Assembly: GCA_036272915.1 (NCBI GenBank)
Contig: DATAXV010000160.1
Span: 34,260-98,259 of the forward strand
Direction: 5' to 3'
Length of the DNA: 64,000 nucleotides
DNA from: DATAXV01 sp036272915
GTDB lineage: Bacteria > Chloroflexota > Dormibacteria > Dormibacterales > Dormibacteraceae
The notes below the pieces were generated by a model that saw only the letters and a program-made list of their open reading frames with translations, ran no database searches and had not been told where the DNA came from. Both the position numbers and the translations under genes were made by a program. Shown piece by piece: positions 17,301-25,673 of this stretch (positions are counted from its first letter, which is position 1; every line of letters starts with the position of its first letter).

Positions 17301-18122
17301 ATGGCAACCTTTGAGATTGCCACAGAGCCGCAGTCCGGGGTGCCCGAGACGGAAGAGACGTTGAACCAGCAGGACACCGAGAAGATGAGTTCGCTGGCCG
17401 GCCAGCGGCTCGAGCCCGGAGTGAGGCGCGAGGAGCCGGCCGCCGAGGAATCGGCGGTCGAGGTGAGTGGTGAAGAGAAGAGGAAGGTGACGAGGCTGGA
17501 CCCCAAGCGTCTGCCCGTTCACGCCAGCGTCGTCGAAGCGTGCAGCCGCGCCACGGCCACCCTCGACGGCCCCAACCTGGCCTTCCTCGGTGTCACCAGC
17601 TCAGTCCGCGGCGAGGGCCGCACGTCGATCGCGACGGCCATGGCCTTCGTCCAGGCTCATGACTACGGGCGGTCGACCATCCTGATCGACGCCGACTTCG
17701 AGGGTCCCAGCGTGGCCGGCCTGTTCGGCCTTGACCAGGCGCCCGGCCTGGCCGACGTCCTGCGCGAGCGGATCGACCTCGAGGACGCCGTCCATGACGT
17801 CGGTGACGGACTCTCGGTGCTCACCGCGGGCAAGGTCGACTCCCCCCCCGGGCTCGCCGCCAAGCTGGCCGAGTCGAAGATCCTGCAGGACCTGCAGACC
17901 GAGCACGAGGTGGTGGTCGTGGACCTTCCCGCGATTATCGACTCCCGCTGCGGCACCGTGCTCGCAGCCCTCTTCGAGCAGCCTCTGCTCGTGATCCGTG
18001 CCGGCATCACGCCGGCCAAGAAGGTTGGCGAGGCCCTGGAGCAGCTCGATCGCGAGCCCACGGCCCTGCTCAACGGCACCCGGACCAGCCTCCCCCGCTG
18101 GATACGCCGGCTTCTGGAGTAG
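17301..18122 (+). CDS. CpsD/CapB-like ParA-type ATPase with altered Walker A
   Basis: The 273-residue protein has an acidic N-terminal 75 residues and then a MinD/ParA-type domain: VTSSVRGEGRTSIA (Walker A), ILIDADFEGPS (Walker A') and EVVVVDLPA (Walker B). The Walker A lysine is replaced by arginine, a variant seen in some exopolysaccharide-associated homologues. There is no C-terminal tyrosine cluster, so classical BY-kinase autophosphorylation looks unlikely. It precedes the Wzz-like gene by four bases, the usual pairing for chain-length control at the inner membrane. Confidence 0.82.
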   Translation: MATFEIATEPQSGVPETEETLNQQDTEKMSSLAGQRLEPGVRREEPAAEESAVEVSGEEKRKVTRLDPKRLPVHASVVEACSRATATLDGPNLAFLGVTSSVRGEGRTSIATAMAFVQAHDYGRSTILIDADFEGPSVAGLFGLDQAPGLADVLRERIDLEDAVHDVGDGLSVLTAGKVDSPPGLAAKLAESKILQDLQTEHEVVVVDLPAIIDSRCGTVLAALFEQPLLVIRAGITPAKKVGEALEQLDREPTALLNGTRTSLPRWIRRLLE

Positions 18123-18126
18123 CGAT

Positions 18127-19173
18127 ATGCACCGGTATATGGAGACGTTCTTCCGCCACTCGCGCGTCCTGATCGCGCTGGTCGGGATCTCGTTGGTGGT
18201 GGCACTGGGCATCTCCTTCTCGGCGCCCCGCGTCTACCAGTCGACGGCCTCCCTCTGGATCCAGACCAACTCGCTGACCGGTGGCCAGAACGTCAACACG
18301 CAGCTGAGCCCGGCCCAGGCCGGCGTCTCCCTCCTGCAGGAGCTCATGGCCACGCGCGGCTTCTGCCTGCAGGTCGCCCAGGGCGGCCCGCTCTACAACT
18401 ACGTCGCCCTGCACGGAGCGAGCAGCAACCCGCTGTCCAAGATCACGTCCAAGCTGTCAGGCGGCGCCGCCGCGTCCGGGCAGATCCTCCAGAACGACGT
18501 CGTCGCCGACCTCCAGAAGAACGTCGCGGTGACGGCCACGGGGCCGCAGGTGGTCACGGTCAGCTTCAACGCCGCCAACCCGGTGGTCGCCGCGGCGACC
18601 GTCAGCTCGCTGATCAAGCAGTTCTCGGACCAGGTCCAGACGCAGCTCACCGCTCAGCAGAAGCTTTACGAGCAGCAGCTCTCCCAGGCTCTGCTCCAGG
18701 AGCAGGACGCGAACGCGGCCGTCGCCCGGTACCTCGCTCAGCACCCCGATCTCGAGCAGTCGGTGCCGCCGCCCGACCCGACCTACGCCAGCCTCCAGCA
18801 GGTCGCCGCGCAGGCCCAGGAGCGCTACACGCAGCTGCTCGCCGCCTATGACCAGCTGCTCCTCCAGCAGAACACGGGTCCCAGCTCGGGCGCGTTCCGG
18901 GTGATGGACAGCCCGATCATCCCGATCAAGCCCCTGAGCCGGATCAAGACCCTCGGCCTCGGCGCGGGTGGCGGCCTCGCCATCGGCCTGATCCTCTGCG
19001 GCGTCACCCTGGTCCTCCTGGTCGTCGCCAACCGCGGCTTCGACGCCCCGGCCGACGTGGAGCGCGCCCTCGGCCTGAAGGTCGTGGGCATCGTCCCCCT
19101 GCGCGAGCAGCGCACCTCCGCCGAGGGTCGCCGAGCCAGGAAGAGCGCGGGCCGGTCGCGGACCGCGGCCTGA
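18127..19173 (+). CDS. Wzz/GNVR-type polysaccharide chain-length determinant
   Basis: The 348-residue protein has a transmembrane helix near the N-terminus (about 15-35), a long Gln-rich helical periplasmic/extracellular region (about 170-265, predicted coiled coil) and a second transmembrane helix (about 277-305) after the PxxP-like segment PIIPIKPLS. This is the standard Wzz/CapA topology. The short cytoplasmic tail is basic. Together with the CpsD-like partner it should set polymer length for the Wzy protein encoded next. Confidence 0.9.
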   Translation: MHRYMETFFRHSRVLIALVGISLVVALGISFSAPRVYQSTASLWIQTNSLTGGQNVNTQLSPAQAGVSLLQELMATRGFCLQVAQGGPLYNYVALHGASSNPLSKITSKLSGGAAASGQILQNDVVADLQKNVAVTATGPQVVTVSFNAANPVVAAATVSSLIKQFSDQVQTQLTAQQKLYEQQLSQALLQEQDANAAVARYLAQHPDLEQSVPPPDPTYASLQQVAAQAQERYTQLLAAYDQLLLQQNTGPSSGAFRVMDSPIIPIKPLSRIKTLGLGAGGGLAIGLILCGVTLVLLVVANRGFDAPADVERALGLKVVGIVPLREQRTSAEGRRARKSAGRSRTAA

Positions 19174-19180
19174 CCGGGCC

Positions 19181-19318
19181 ATGCAAGCCCTGGGGGCCTT
19201 CATCGGCCTCTTCCTCGTCGCGGGCCTGGCGGTCAAGGGTCCCAGGGCGCAGCGGGCGCTGGTCATCGTCGGATCCGGTGTGATCCTGGCCCTCTGGTAC
19301 TGGCGGCTCGGAAAATGA
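19181..19318 (+). CDS. 45-residue two-helix membrane protein
   Basis: An ATG at 19181 opens a 46-codon frame ending in TGA at 19318, which overlaps the ATG of the Wzy gene by four bases. The peptide is almost wholly hydrophobic with two helices (about 4-17 and 26-41) split by a basic loop KGPRAQR and ends YWRLGK. The tight position, seven bases after the Wzz stop and coupled to Wzy, argues that it is translated. It may be a small subunit of the Wzz-Wzy assembly, or mainly serve to couple translation. No family is recognised. Confidence 0.65.
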   Translation: MQALGAFIGLFLVAGLAVKGPRAQRALVIVGSGVILALWYWRLGK

Positions 19319-20922
19319 TCGCCGAGGTCCCGAACGCGCGCCGGTTCGAGGACGTGCTCCGGAGGCGGCGGCGGCTGATCTTCGCCCTGGTCGGGATCGC
19401 CGCCCCGCTGTTCGGCATCCTCGCCGGGATCCTCGCCGAGAATGGCCAGACCATGTCGCTGGCCCTCGTCCTCCTGCTCCTGGCCCCGATCGTCGCCTGG
19501 TGGCGCCTGCCGGTGGCGGTGCTCGGGCTCTTCTTCGTCGGCGTCGTCATCGAGCAGTTCCACATCGGCGTCAACGCCCAGGACGTGACCGAGTCGATCC
19601 CGCTCTTCACCAGCCTCAACAGCGGTGTCGGGATCAGCGGCGTCTACTTCAACCCGATGGAGCTCGTGATGATCTCCATCGTCGTCGTGATCCTGCTCCG
19701 GATGGGCCTCCGCCAGGCGACCATGCCTCGATCGGCGCTCTTTTACACGCTGCTCGTCCTGCTCGCCCTGGTCGTCTTCGGCGCGATCCACGGGCTGGCC
19801 ACCCACAGCGCCTTCAAGGAGGTGATCGACGAGGTCCGGCCGCTCTGCTACCTGGCGATGATGTACTTCCTCGTCTCCCAGCTACCGGCCAAGACCTCGA
19901 GCCTGGTCGCCCTGCTCTGGACGTTCATCGGCATCATCGCGGTGCGCTCGCTGCAGGGGACGATCCTGGTCTTCACCTCGGTGCTGGGCAAATCGACCCA
20001 CCCCGACTACCTGCTCAGCCACGAGGACTCGCTCTTCCTCTCCGTCTTCCTCGCCTTCGTCGCCGCCCTCTGGCTGTTCGAGCGGCGGGGACGGATGCGG
20101 CGCGTGGCCACCCTGATCGCGCCCTTCGCCTTCCTCGTCGAGATCGCCAACAACCGGCGCGCCGGCTGGCTGATGCTGGGCGCGTCGCTGCTCGTCCTGC
20201 TGCTCTTCGCCGCGGTGCGGCTGCCGCAGCGGCGCCGCCTGGTCCTCACCATAGTCACCGTGATGGTGGTCGGCTTCGCCGTCTACATGCCGATCTTCTG
20301 GAACCATGACCAGGGCCTCTTCGGCGAGCCCGCCCGCGCCGTCCGCTCGGAGATCGCTCCCGACGCCCGTGACCTCGCCTCCGACCTCTACCGCCAGGGC
20401 GAGAACATCGATCTGGGCTTCGACATCAAGAGCACGCCGATCCTGGGCTCGGGCTACGGGATCGCCATCCCCCACGTCATCCCCATCGTCAACCTCTCCC
20501 CGATCGACCCCTCGATCAACTTCGTGCCCCACGACACGATCCTCTACATCTGGTACCGGCTGGGCAGCTTCGGCGCCCTCGCCTTCTGGTCGCTGATCGG
20601 CTTCGCCATCGTCGCCACCTGCCGGCTGCTCCGATCCACCGACCTGGACGTGTCGCTCTACGCGACGTTCGCCGTCATGGCCGTCATCTCCTACGTCGCC
20701 GAGGGCTACGTCGACCTCGGGCTGGCCTTCTACCGCATCGCCGTCTTCGTCGGCGCCGCCATGGGCGGGCTCGAGGTGGCGAGGCGGGTCCAGCTGCAGA
20801 TCGACGCCGATACGGCGGAGCAGGAGGCGGTGATCGCCGAGGGACGTTCCCCCAAGCGCAAGCGAAGGCCGCCGGTCAGGACCGGCGCCGCCAGGCGACC
20901 GCAAACGGCGGGCCTGCGATGA
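19315..20922 (+). CDS. O-antigen ligase/polymerase family membrane protein (Wzy-like)
   Basis: The 535-residue protein has 10-12 hydrophobic helices and a large extracytoplasmic loop (about 335-400) followed by GSGYGIAIPH and VPHDTILYIWYRLG. The last segments resemble the H(N)xxL motif of the Wzy_C/WaaL superfamily. The C-terminal 40 residues are basic and cytoplasmic. It follows the Wzz pair directly, so a polymerase of undecaprenyl-linked repeat units is the best reading; a ligase role cannot be excluded. Confidence 0.87.
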   Translation: MIAEVPNARRFEDVLRRRRRLIFALVGIAAPLFGILAGILAENGQTMSLALVLLLLAPIVAWWRLPVAVLGLFFVGVVIEQFHIGVNAQDVTESIPLFTSLNSGVGISGVYFNPMELVMISIVVVILLRMGLRQATMPRSALFYTLLVLLALVVFGAIHGLATHSAFKEVIDEVRPLCYLAMMYFLVSQLPAKTSSLVALLWTFIGIIAVRSLQGTILVFTSVLGKSTHPDYLLSHEDSLFLSVFLAFVAALWLFERRGRMRRVATLIAPFAFLVEIANNRRAGWLMLGASLLVLLLFAAVRLPQRRRLVLTIVTVMVVGFAVYMPIFWNHDQGLFGEPARAVRSEIAPDARDLASDLYRQGENIDLGFDIKSTPILGSGYGIAIPHVIPIVNLSPIDPSINFVPHDTILYIWYRLGSFGALAFWSLIGFAIVATCRLLRSTDLDVSLYATFAVMAVISYVAEGYVDLGLAFYRIAVFVGAAMGGLEVARRVQLQIDADTAEQEAVIAEGRSPKRKRRPPVRTGAARRPQTAGLR

Positions 20923-20998
20923 GAATCCCCCCACTGATCCGATCCTCGGAGACCGGGAGTGCGTTCAGCCTCTTTCGGTGGCGGGTGCGGAGAGACGT

Positions 20999-22234
20999 GT
21001 GACGGCGCCTGCCGGCGGTAAGCGCCGGTTCTGGGCCCCCCTGATCGTCGGCCTCGCCCTCCTCGTGTGCTCGTGCGGGGGCGCGCCGGCGGCCAAGACG
21101 TCGCCGCGCCCGACGGCCAGACCGTCGACGGCGGCGGGGCCGGCGCCCTCGCCGGATCGCATGGCGCCCCTGGCCGTGATCAGCCGCAACGCGCCGGCCT
21201 ACGCGGTCCCCTCCAGCGCGATCCTCACCCCGGCCGCGTACGGCGACGACGCCAACTACGACCATGAGTTCAGCGCCAGGCCTCCCGTCGCCCTCGCTTA
21301 CAACCTGAGCCGCGTGCCTCGCAGGGAACGCGAGCAGGTGCTGGTCACCTGGTTCAACAACGAGACCGCCTTCTACCCGCCGGGTACGCCGGGCTACAAC
21401 TACTACAACGTTCCCGAGGACTACACGATCGACGTCAGCGACGCCTCGGGCCAGGTGGCACCGCCGGCTGCGACGTCCTCCGCCTGGCGGACGCTGGTCC
21501 GGGTGACGAACAACCAGTTCGGGTCGGGAATGAACCTGATCGACATGGGCGGCGCCAACTGGATCCGCATGCGGGTCACGGAGATCCGCGGATCGGTCGA
21601 GAACATGAACGCCAACTTCAAGCTCGACATCCAGAACGCCGCCGGCGGGACCGCCAACACCTGGCTCTTCCTGGGCGACTCGATCACGGCCGGGGCGATG
21701 GGCCACCAGGAGCCGACGAACTTCCCCCAGCAGATCGACGCCGCCGACCCACCCTACTTCCCGGCGGAGGTGAACGGCGGCGTGCCGGGATGGACGTCGA
21801 GCAATCCCCTGGGAACCGATCCGGTGACCGGGAAGCAGTTCCTCGAGGAGTTCCTGCAGGCGATCCCGGCCCACTACGTCACGCTCAACTTCGGCACCAA
21901 CGATTGGGACGACCCGAACCTGTCCACCTTCGGAGCCAACATGGCCGAGATGGTCAAGGAGGTGCAGGCCGCCGGCCGTGTCGCGGTCGTCCCCATGATC
22001 CCGTGGAGCTGTGACTCGCTCCACCAGCAGACGGCTCCCACGCTCAATCAGGAGGTCGAGCAGCTCTGGGCGTCCAATTCCCAGATCGTGCACGGGCCCG
22101 ACTTCTGGGCCTACTTCAAGGAGCACTCGAGTCTGATGTCGTCCGACTGCATCCATCCCAGCACCCCGACCGGGATGGACACCTACCGGACCGTCTACGG
22201 GCAGGCCATGGCCTCGGCGATCTACGGGAAATAG
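20999..22234 (+). CDS. Secreted SGNH/GDSL hydrolase lipoprotein
   Basis: The protein (about 411 residues) begins with a lipoprotein-type signal ending LLVCSCGG, then a Pro/Ser/Thr linker, a beta-rich N-terminal domain and a SGNH hydrolase with FLGDSITAG (catalytic Ser), LNFGTND (block III Asn) and DCIHPS (catalytic Asp and His). I chose the GTG at 20999, which has a GGAGAG sequence a few bases upstream; an alternative GTG lies at 20978. It probably removes O-acetyl or other ester groups from the exported polysaccharide. Confidence 0.87.
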   Translation: MTAPAGGKRRFWAPLIVGLALLVCSCGGAPAAKTSPRPTARPSTAAGPAPSPDRMAPLAVISRNAPAYAVPSSAILTPAAYGDDANYDHEFSARPPVALAYNLSRVPRREREQVLVTWFNNETAFYPPGTPGYNYYNVPEDYTIDVSDASGQVAPPAATSSAWRTLVRVTNNQFGSGMNLIDMGGANWIRMRVTEIRGSVENMNANFKLDIQNAAGGTANTWLFLGDSITAGAMGHQEPTNFPQQIDAADPPYFPAEVNGGVPGWTSSNPLGTDPVTGKQFLEEFLQAIPAHYVTLNFGTNDWDDPNLSTFGANMAEMVKEVQAAGRVAVVPMIPWSCDSLHQQTAPTLNQEVEQLWASNSQIVHGPDFWAYFKEHSSLMSSDCIHPSTPTGMDTYRTVYGQAMASAIYGK

Positions 22235-22238
22235 CGGC

Positions 22239-23240
22239 GTGATCCACGACCTGATCCACCACATCCCCGGAGAGGGCCCGGTGCAGCACTGGGTCAACGG
22301 GCACGGGATCCACGGACCCCAGATCGCCTATTGGCTCGGGGTCGCGTTCGCCGCCGCCTGCATCGTCGCCGCCCTGGCCATGGTCACCCTCGCCGTCACC
22401 GGCCACGGCGAGCGAGTTCGGCGACCGGGTTGGCGGCGCAGGATCGCGCTGGCGACGGGGGCCGTGCTCGCCGTGTGCGTCTCGGGCCTCAGCTACACCG
22501 CCGCTCAGGCCGGCTCCCCCGACCCGGAGGTGCATCCGGTATCGATCCCGACCATGAGCACTCCCGCGCCCTTCCGCTCGGTTCAGGTGGCGGATCAGGT
22601 CTGCCTCACCAACCCGACCGAGCAGATCGCCCTGCCGCGGACGATCGGAGAGGGCGACTACCTGCTGCTCGTCTTCGCGGGTCAGGGCTACCGCGGGGCG
22701 CCGGCCGCCGTGACCTCGGTCTCCGATGAACTCAACGGGAACTGGACCCGCCTCTACGACCGCCAGACGATCAGCGGCGGAGGCCGGCAGTATCTCGACT
22801 TCGCGGCGTTCCGCCTCGAACACTCGCGCGCCGGCCACGACGTGATCTCGGTCGCGGGGACATGGGGGCAGGCGGGTGGCACGGTCACGATCCTCGACAT
22901 CTCCGGCGCCGAGGGCCAGGACGCCGCCTCGTTCGCCGGCGGCGTCGGATCCGACGGCGCCGGTCGGGTCCTGAGCCCGGCGGCGACGGCGACCGCCGGT
23001 GACCTCGTCCTCGGCGTCTTCGGCGCCTACAACTACGGGCAGTCCATCGGCGCGGCGCCGGGTTGGACGATGGACGTGAGCGCCGGCTCCTACACGTGCT
23101 CGGCGACCGTGATCGAGCATCTGACCCGGTCGGCCGGCTCAGGCCGGCAGGAGGCGCCGCTGGTCACCGGCAGTGCCAACTTCTTCGGGTTCGGGGCCGG
23201 CGTCGTCACGCTTCGCCCCGACCACTCCGGAGATGACTGA
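22239..23240 (+). CDS. Membrane/surface protein of unknown function
   Basis: A 333-residue protein starting with GTG five bases after the SGNH hydrolase. It has two hydrophobic helices (about 28-54 and 68-90) and then a predicted all-beta exported domain with features such as SDELNGNWTRLYD and FRLEHSRAGHDVISV. This pattern is found in actinobacterial cell-surface proteins of unknown role. Operon position suggests a surface partner of the polysaccharide or the hydrolase. I do not recognise a catalytic motif. Confidence 0.75.
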   Translation: MIHDLIHHIPGEGPVQHWVNGHGIHGPQIAYWLGVAFAAACIVAALAMVTLAVTGHGERVRRPGWRRRIALATGAVLAVCVSGLSYTAAQAGSPDPEVHPVSIPTMSTPAPFRSVQVADQVCLTNPTEQIALPRTIGEGDYLLLVFAGQGYRGAPAAVTSVSDELNGNWTRLYDRQTISGGGRQYLDFAAFRLEHSRAGHDVISVAGTWGQAGGTVTILDISGAEGQDAASFAGGVGSDGAGRVLSPAATATAGDLVLGVFGAYNYGQSIGAAPGWTMDVSAGSYTCSATVIEHLTRSAGSGRQEAPLVTGSANFFGFGAGVVTLRPDHSGDD

Positions 23241-23295
23241 CCGGGCCACCGACCGCGCGACCGTCAGGGCGGAGGAGTCGTTCTCGCCCGCTCCC

Positions 23296-23313
23296 GCCGG
23301 CTGAACCGCCGGC
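23296..23313. terminator. Short inverted repeat between convergent genes
   Basis: GCCGGC, six-base loop TGAACC, GCCGGC, lying between the stop codons of the convergent surface-protein and MFS genes. A weak bidirectional terminator is possible. Confidence 0.3.
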
Positions 23314-23325
23314 AGAGGTCTCGGC

Positions 23326-24726
23326 TCAGGCCGCCTCCGGGCAGCCCTCGCTGTCGTCCTCCTGCTCGGACTCGATGGCCTCGGCGGGCAGCGCGACCAC
23401 CGCCACCACGATCGCCACCGCCGCGAACAGCGCGCCGACCATGAAACCGAACAGGTAGCCGCCGGTGAGCGTCGCCAGCACGGCCAGGCCCAGCGAGCCG
23501 CCCACCTGCTGCGTCGTGTTGACGAGCCCCGAGGCCAGGCCCGAGTCGTCGGCGGTCGCCCCCGACATGCCCAGGGACACCACGGCCGGGAAGGTGAGGC
23601 CGCCGCCGATCCCGAGTAGCAGCATCGAGGGCAGCACGTTCACGAGGTAGCCGTCGGCCGGTCCGCGGCCGAAGACGGCGAGGCCGGCCGTGACCATGAC
23701 CAGGCCGACGATGAGCACCGGCCGTGCCCCGAAGCGCGTGTTGACCTGCGCCGAGACACGGAAGGAGACGACGGCCATGGTGACCGCGACGGGCATGAAG
23801 GCCAGCCCGATCTGAAGAGGTCCGTAGCCGAGCACGAGCCGCAGGTAGAGGGCGCCGATGAAGAAGGTCCCGAACATGCCCGCCGCCGCCAGCATCAGGA
23901 TCACGTTGGCCCCGGAGATGTTGCGGGAGCGGAAGATGCCGAGCGGCAGCAGCGGGGTCGACGCCGTCGCCTGGCGGACCAGGAAGCCGGCGAGCAGGGT
24001 TAGGGCCAGACCGCCCATGACCAGCGTCCGGGGGGAGCCCCAGCCGTTGTCGGGGACCTCGGCGATCGTGTACACGCCCAGCATGAGCGCCGTCGTCACC
24101 AGTGCCGCGCCCGGGATGTCCGCGCCCTGGGCCAGCCCGACGCCCCGCTCGGGCTCGAGCAGGCGGAGGGCGAGCACGGTCGCCACGATCCCGATCGGGA
24201 CGTTGACGAAGAAGATCCCGTGCCAGCTGGCGGCCTCGGTCAGCACACCGCCCATGAGCAGCCCGATGGAGCCGCCGGCGGAGGCGATGAAGCTGACGAC
24301 GCCGATCGCCCGGGCCTGCTCGTGGCGCCCGGGGAACATGGTCACGACCATACCCAGGATCACCGACGAGGTCATCCCGCCGCCGACGCCCTGCACCAGC
24401 CGGGCGACGATCAGCATGCCCTGGGACTGGGAGAGACCGCAGGCCGTGGAGGCCAGGGTGAAGACGACCAGGCCGGCGATGAAGACGCGGCGGCGGCCGA
24501 GCAGATCGCCCATCCTTCCGGCCAGCAGGAGCACGCCGCCGAAGGGGATGAGGTAGGCGTTGACGACCCAGGCCAGGGCGGACTCGGAGAAGCCGAGCTC
24601 CCGCTGGATCGAGGGCAGCGCCACGTTGACGATGGTGGCGTCGACCACGATCATGAGCATCCCCGCGCAGAGCACGGAGAGCGCCGCCCAGCGTGAGCGG
24701 CCCGGCAAGCCGAGGGACGGGATCAT
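23326..24726 (-). CDS. MFS drug:H+ antiporter, DHA2 (EmrB/QacA) type, 14 TM
   Basis: The 466-residue protein begins with VDATIVNVALPSIQ, the DHA2 motif D1, followed by motif A (GRMGDLLGRRRVF) and motif C-like glycines, and about 14 hydrophobic helices. The C-terminus is acidic. These pumps export hydrophobic drugs or metabolites. The gene has an 8-bp-arm inverted repeat in its promoter region. It interrupts the polysaccharide genes and may be an insertion or an exporter of a related small molecule. Confidence 0.92.
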   Translation of the reverse strand: MIPSLGLPGRSRWAALSVLCAGMLMIVVDATIVNVALPSIQRELGFSESALAWVVNAYLIPFGGVLLLAGRMGDLLGRRRVFIAGLVVFTLASTACGLSQSQGMLIVARLVQGVGGGMTSSVILGMVVTMFPGRHEQARAIGVVSFIASAGGSIGLLMGGVLTEAASWHGIFFVNVPIGIVATVLALRLLEPERGVGLAQGADIPGAALVTTALMLGVYTIAEVPDNGWGSPRTLVMGGLALTLLAGFLVRQATASTPLLPLGIFRSRNISGANVILMLAAAGMFGTFFIGALYLRLVLGYGPLQIGLAFMPVAVTMAVVSFRVSAQVNTRFGARPVLIVGLVMVTAGLAVFGRGPADGYLVNVLPSMLLLGIGGGLTFPAVVSLGMSGATADDSGLASGLVNTTQQVGGSLGLAVLATLTGGYLFGFMVGALFAAVAIVVAVVALPAEAIESEQEDDSEGCPEAA

Positions 24727-24792
24727 CTGACGGCCTCCTCGTCGGTGTGGCGGATTCGGACTCCCTCTACCCATCCGTCGTGCGGAGGGCAG

Positions 24793-24820
24793 GGAATTCG
24801 GCATCGGACGGGCGAATTCC
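24793..24820. promoter_or_regulatory. Inverted repeat GGAATTCG-N12-CGAATTCC upstream of the MFS gene
   Basis: Perfect 8-bp arms separated by 12 bases, 66-94 bases upstream of the MFS start on the minus strand. The geometry suits a TetR/MarR-type dimer operator for a drug pump. No regulator gene is adjacent; the nearest TetR gene is at 8293. Confidence 0.45.
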
Positions 24821-24842
24821 TGCAACGGCCGCCGGACACGAC

Positions 24843-24880
24843 AACGGCCTTCGCGGGACAGAGGGCCCGCGAAGGCCGTT
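24843..24880 (-). terminator. Strong 15-bp-stem hairpin after the phosphoglycosyl transferase
   Basis: Arms AACGGCCTTCGCGGG and CCCGCGAAGGCCGTT are perfectly complementary around an 8-base loop, about 50 bases past the phosphoglycosyl transferase stop on the minus strand. No U-run follows, but the stem is strong enough to separate that gene from the MFS gene. Confidence 0.65.
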
Positions 24881-24930
24881 CTCTGGCGCCGGAGGACCGG
24901 CGCGATATTCACATTACCGACGTCGGTGGA

Positions 24931-25590
24931 TCAGCGTCCGAGAAGGGCGGGGACGGTGAGGAAGATGATCTTCAGGTCGAGCACCATCGACCAGGTCCTG
25001 ACATAGCGGGCGTCGAGCCGCATCATCGTCTCGGCTGACAGACGGTCTCGACCCGACACCTGCCACAGTCCGGTGATGCCCGGTGTCATCCGCTCCCGCT
25101 CGAAGTACCAGTCCTTGTACATCGGGCGGTCGTAGGGCATGAGCGGCCGCGGACCGACCAGACTCATCTCACCCTTCAGAACGTTGATCAACTGTGGAAG
25201 CTCGTCGATGCTGCTCTTCCGCAGCAGACCCCCAAGGCGGGTGATCCTGGGGTCCCTGACCGGCTTGAAACCCTCCGCTCCGGGGGTGCCTTCGAACCAG
25301 CGGGCCGATTGCCGCAGGTGCACGCCCTGATCGTTGCCCTGACGCATGGAACGGAACTTGTACAGTGTGAACTCTTCGCCCCCGAGCCCGATCCGCCGCT
25401 GTCCGAACAGGACTGGACCGCGACTGTCCAGCTTGATCAGCACGGCGACAATGGCCATTGGCAGAGCCAACAGCGTGAGCAAGACGGCACTGAGTAGAAA
25501 ATCCAGTACTCGCTTAGGCCACAGTGCCTGGAGCTGCTCATAGGGCAGCAGCTCCTCGATAACCGCACCGCTGACTTGGGGAACCGCCAT
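24931..25590 (-). CDS. Initiating phosphoglycosyl transferase (PglC/WcaJ catalytic domain only)
   Basis: The 219-residue protein matches the bacterial sugar transferase family: KRVLDFLLS before a single re-entrant hydrophobic helix (about 28-55), FGQRRIG, YKFRSM, the catalytic Asp-Glu pair in KSSIDELPQL, SLVGPRPLM and PGITGLWQVSGR. It lacks the extra N-terminal membrane domain of WcaJ/WbaP, so it is the short monotopic PglC-like form. It transfers a sugar phosphate to undecaprenyl phosphate and starts each repeat unit. It has its own promoter-like element. Confidence 0.94.
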   Translation of the reverse strand: MAVPQVSGAVIEELLPYEQLQALWPKRVLDFLLSAVLLTLLALPMAIVAVLIKLDSRGPVLFGQRRIGLGGEEFTLYKFRSMRQGNDQGVHLRQSARWFEGTPGAEGFKPVRDPRITRLGGLLRKSSIDELPQLINVLKGEMSLVGPRPLMPYDRPMYKDWYFERERMTPGITGLWQVSGRDRLSAETMMRLDARYVRTWSMVLDLKIIFLTVPALLGR

Positions 25591-25623
25591 CTCGATGTTG
25601 AAGTTACGGTGAACGGTGTCGCC

Positions 25624-25662
25624 GGAAAATGGGCATCTCGGGACAGCGGATTGGGACAGTCC
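25624..25662 (-). promoter_or_regulatory. Bipartite GGAC/GTCC-(28)-GCCCATTTTCC element before the phosphoglycosyl transferase
   Basis: On the minus strand GGACTGTCC begins at 25662 and GCCCATTTTCC at 25634, 28 bases later and 33 bases before the ATG. Two CTGTCCC copies are 13 bases apart within the element. Confidence 0.5.
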
Positions 25663-25673
25663 GGCGGCAGGTC

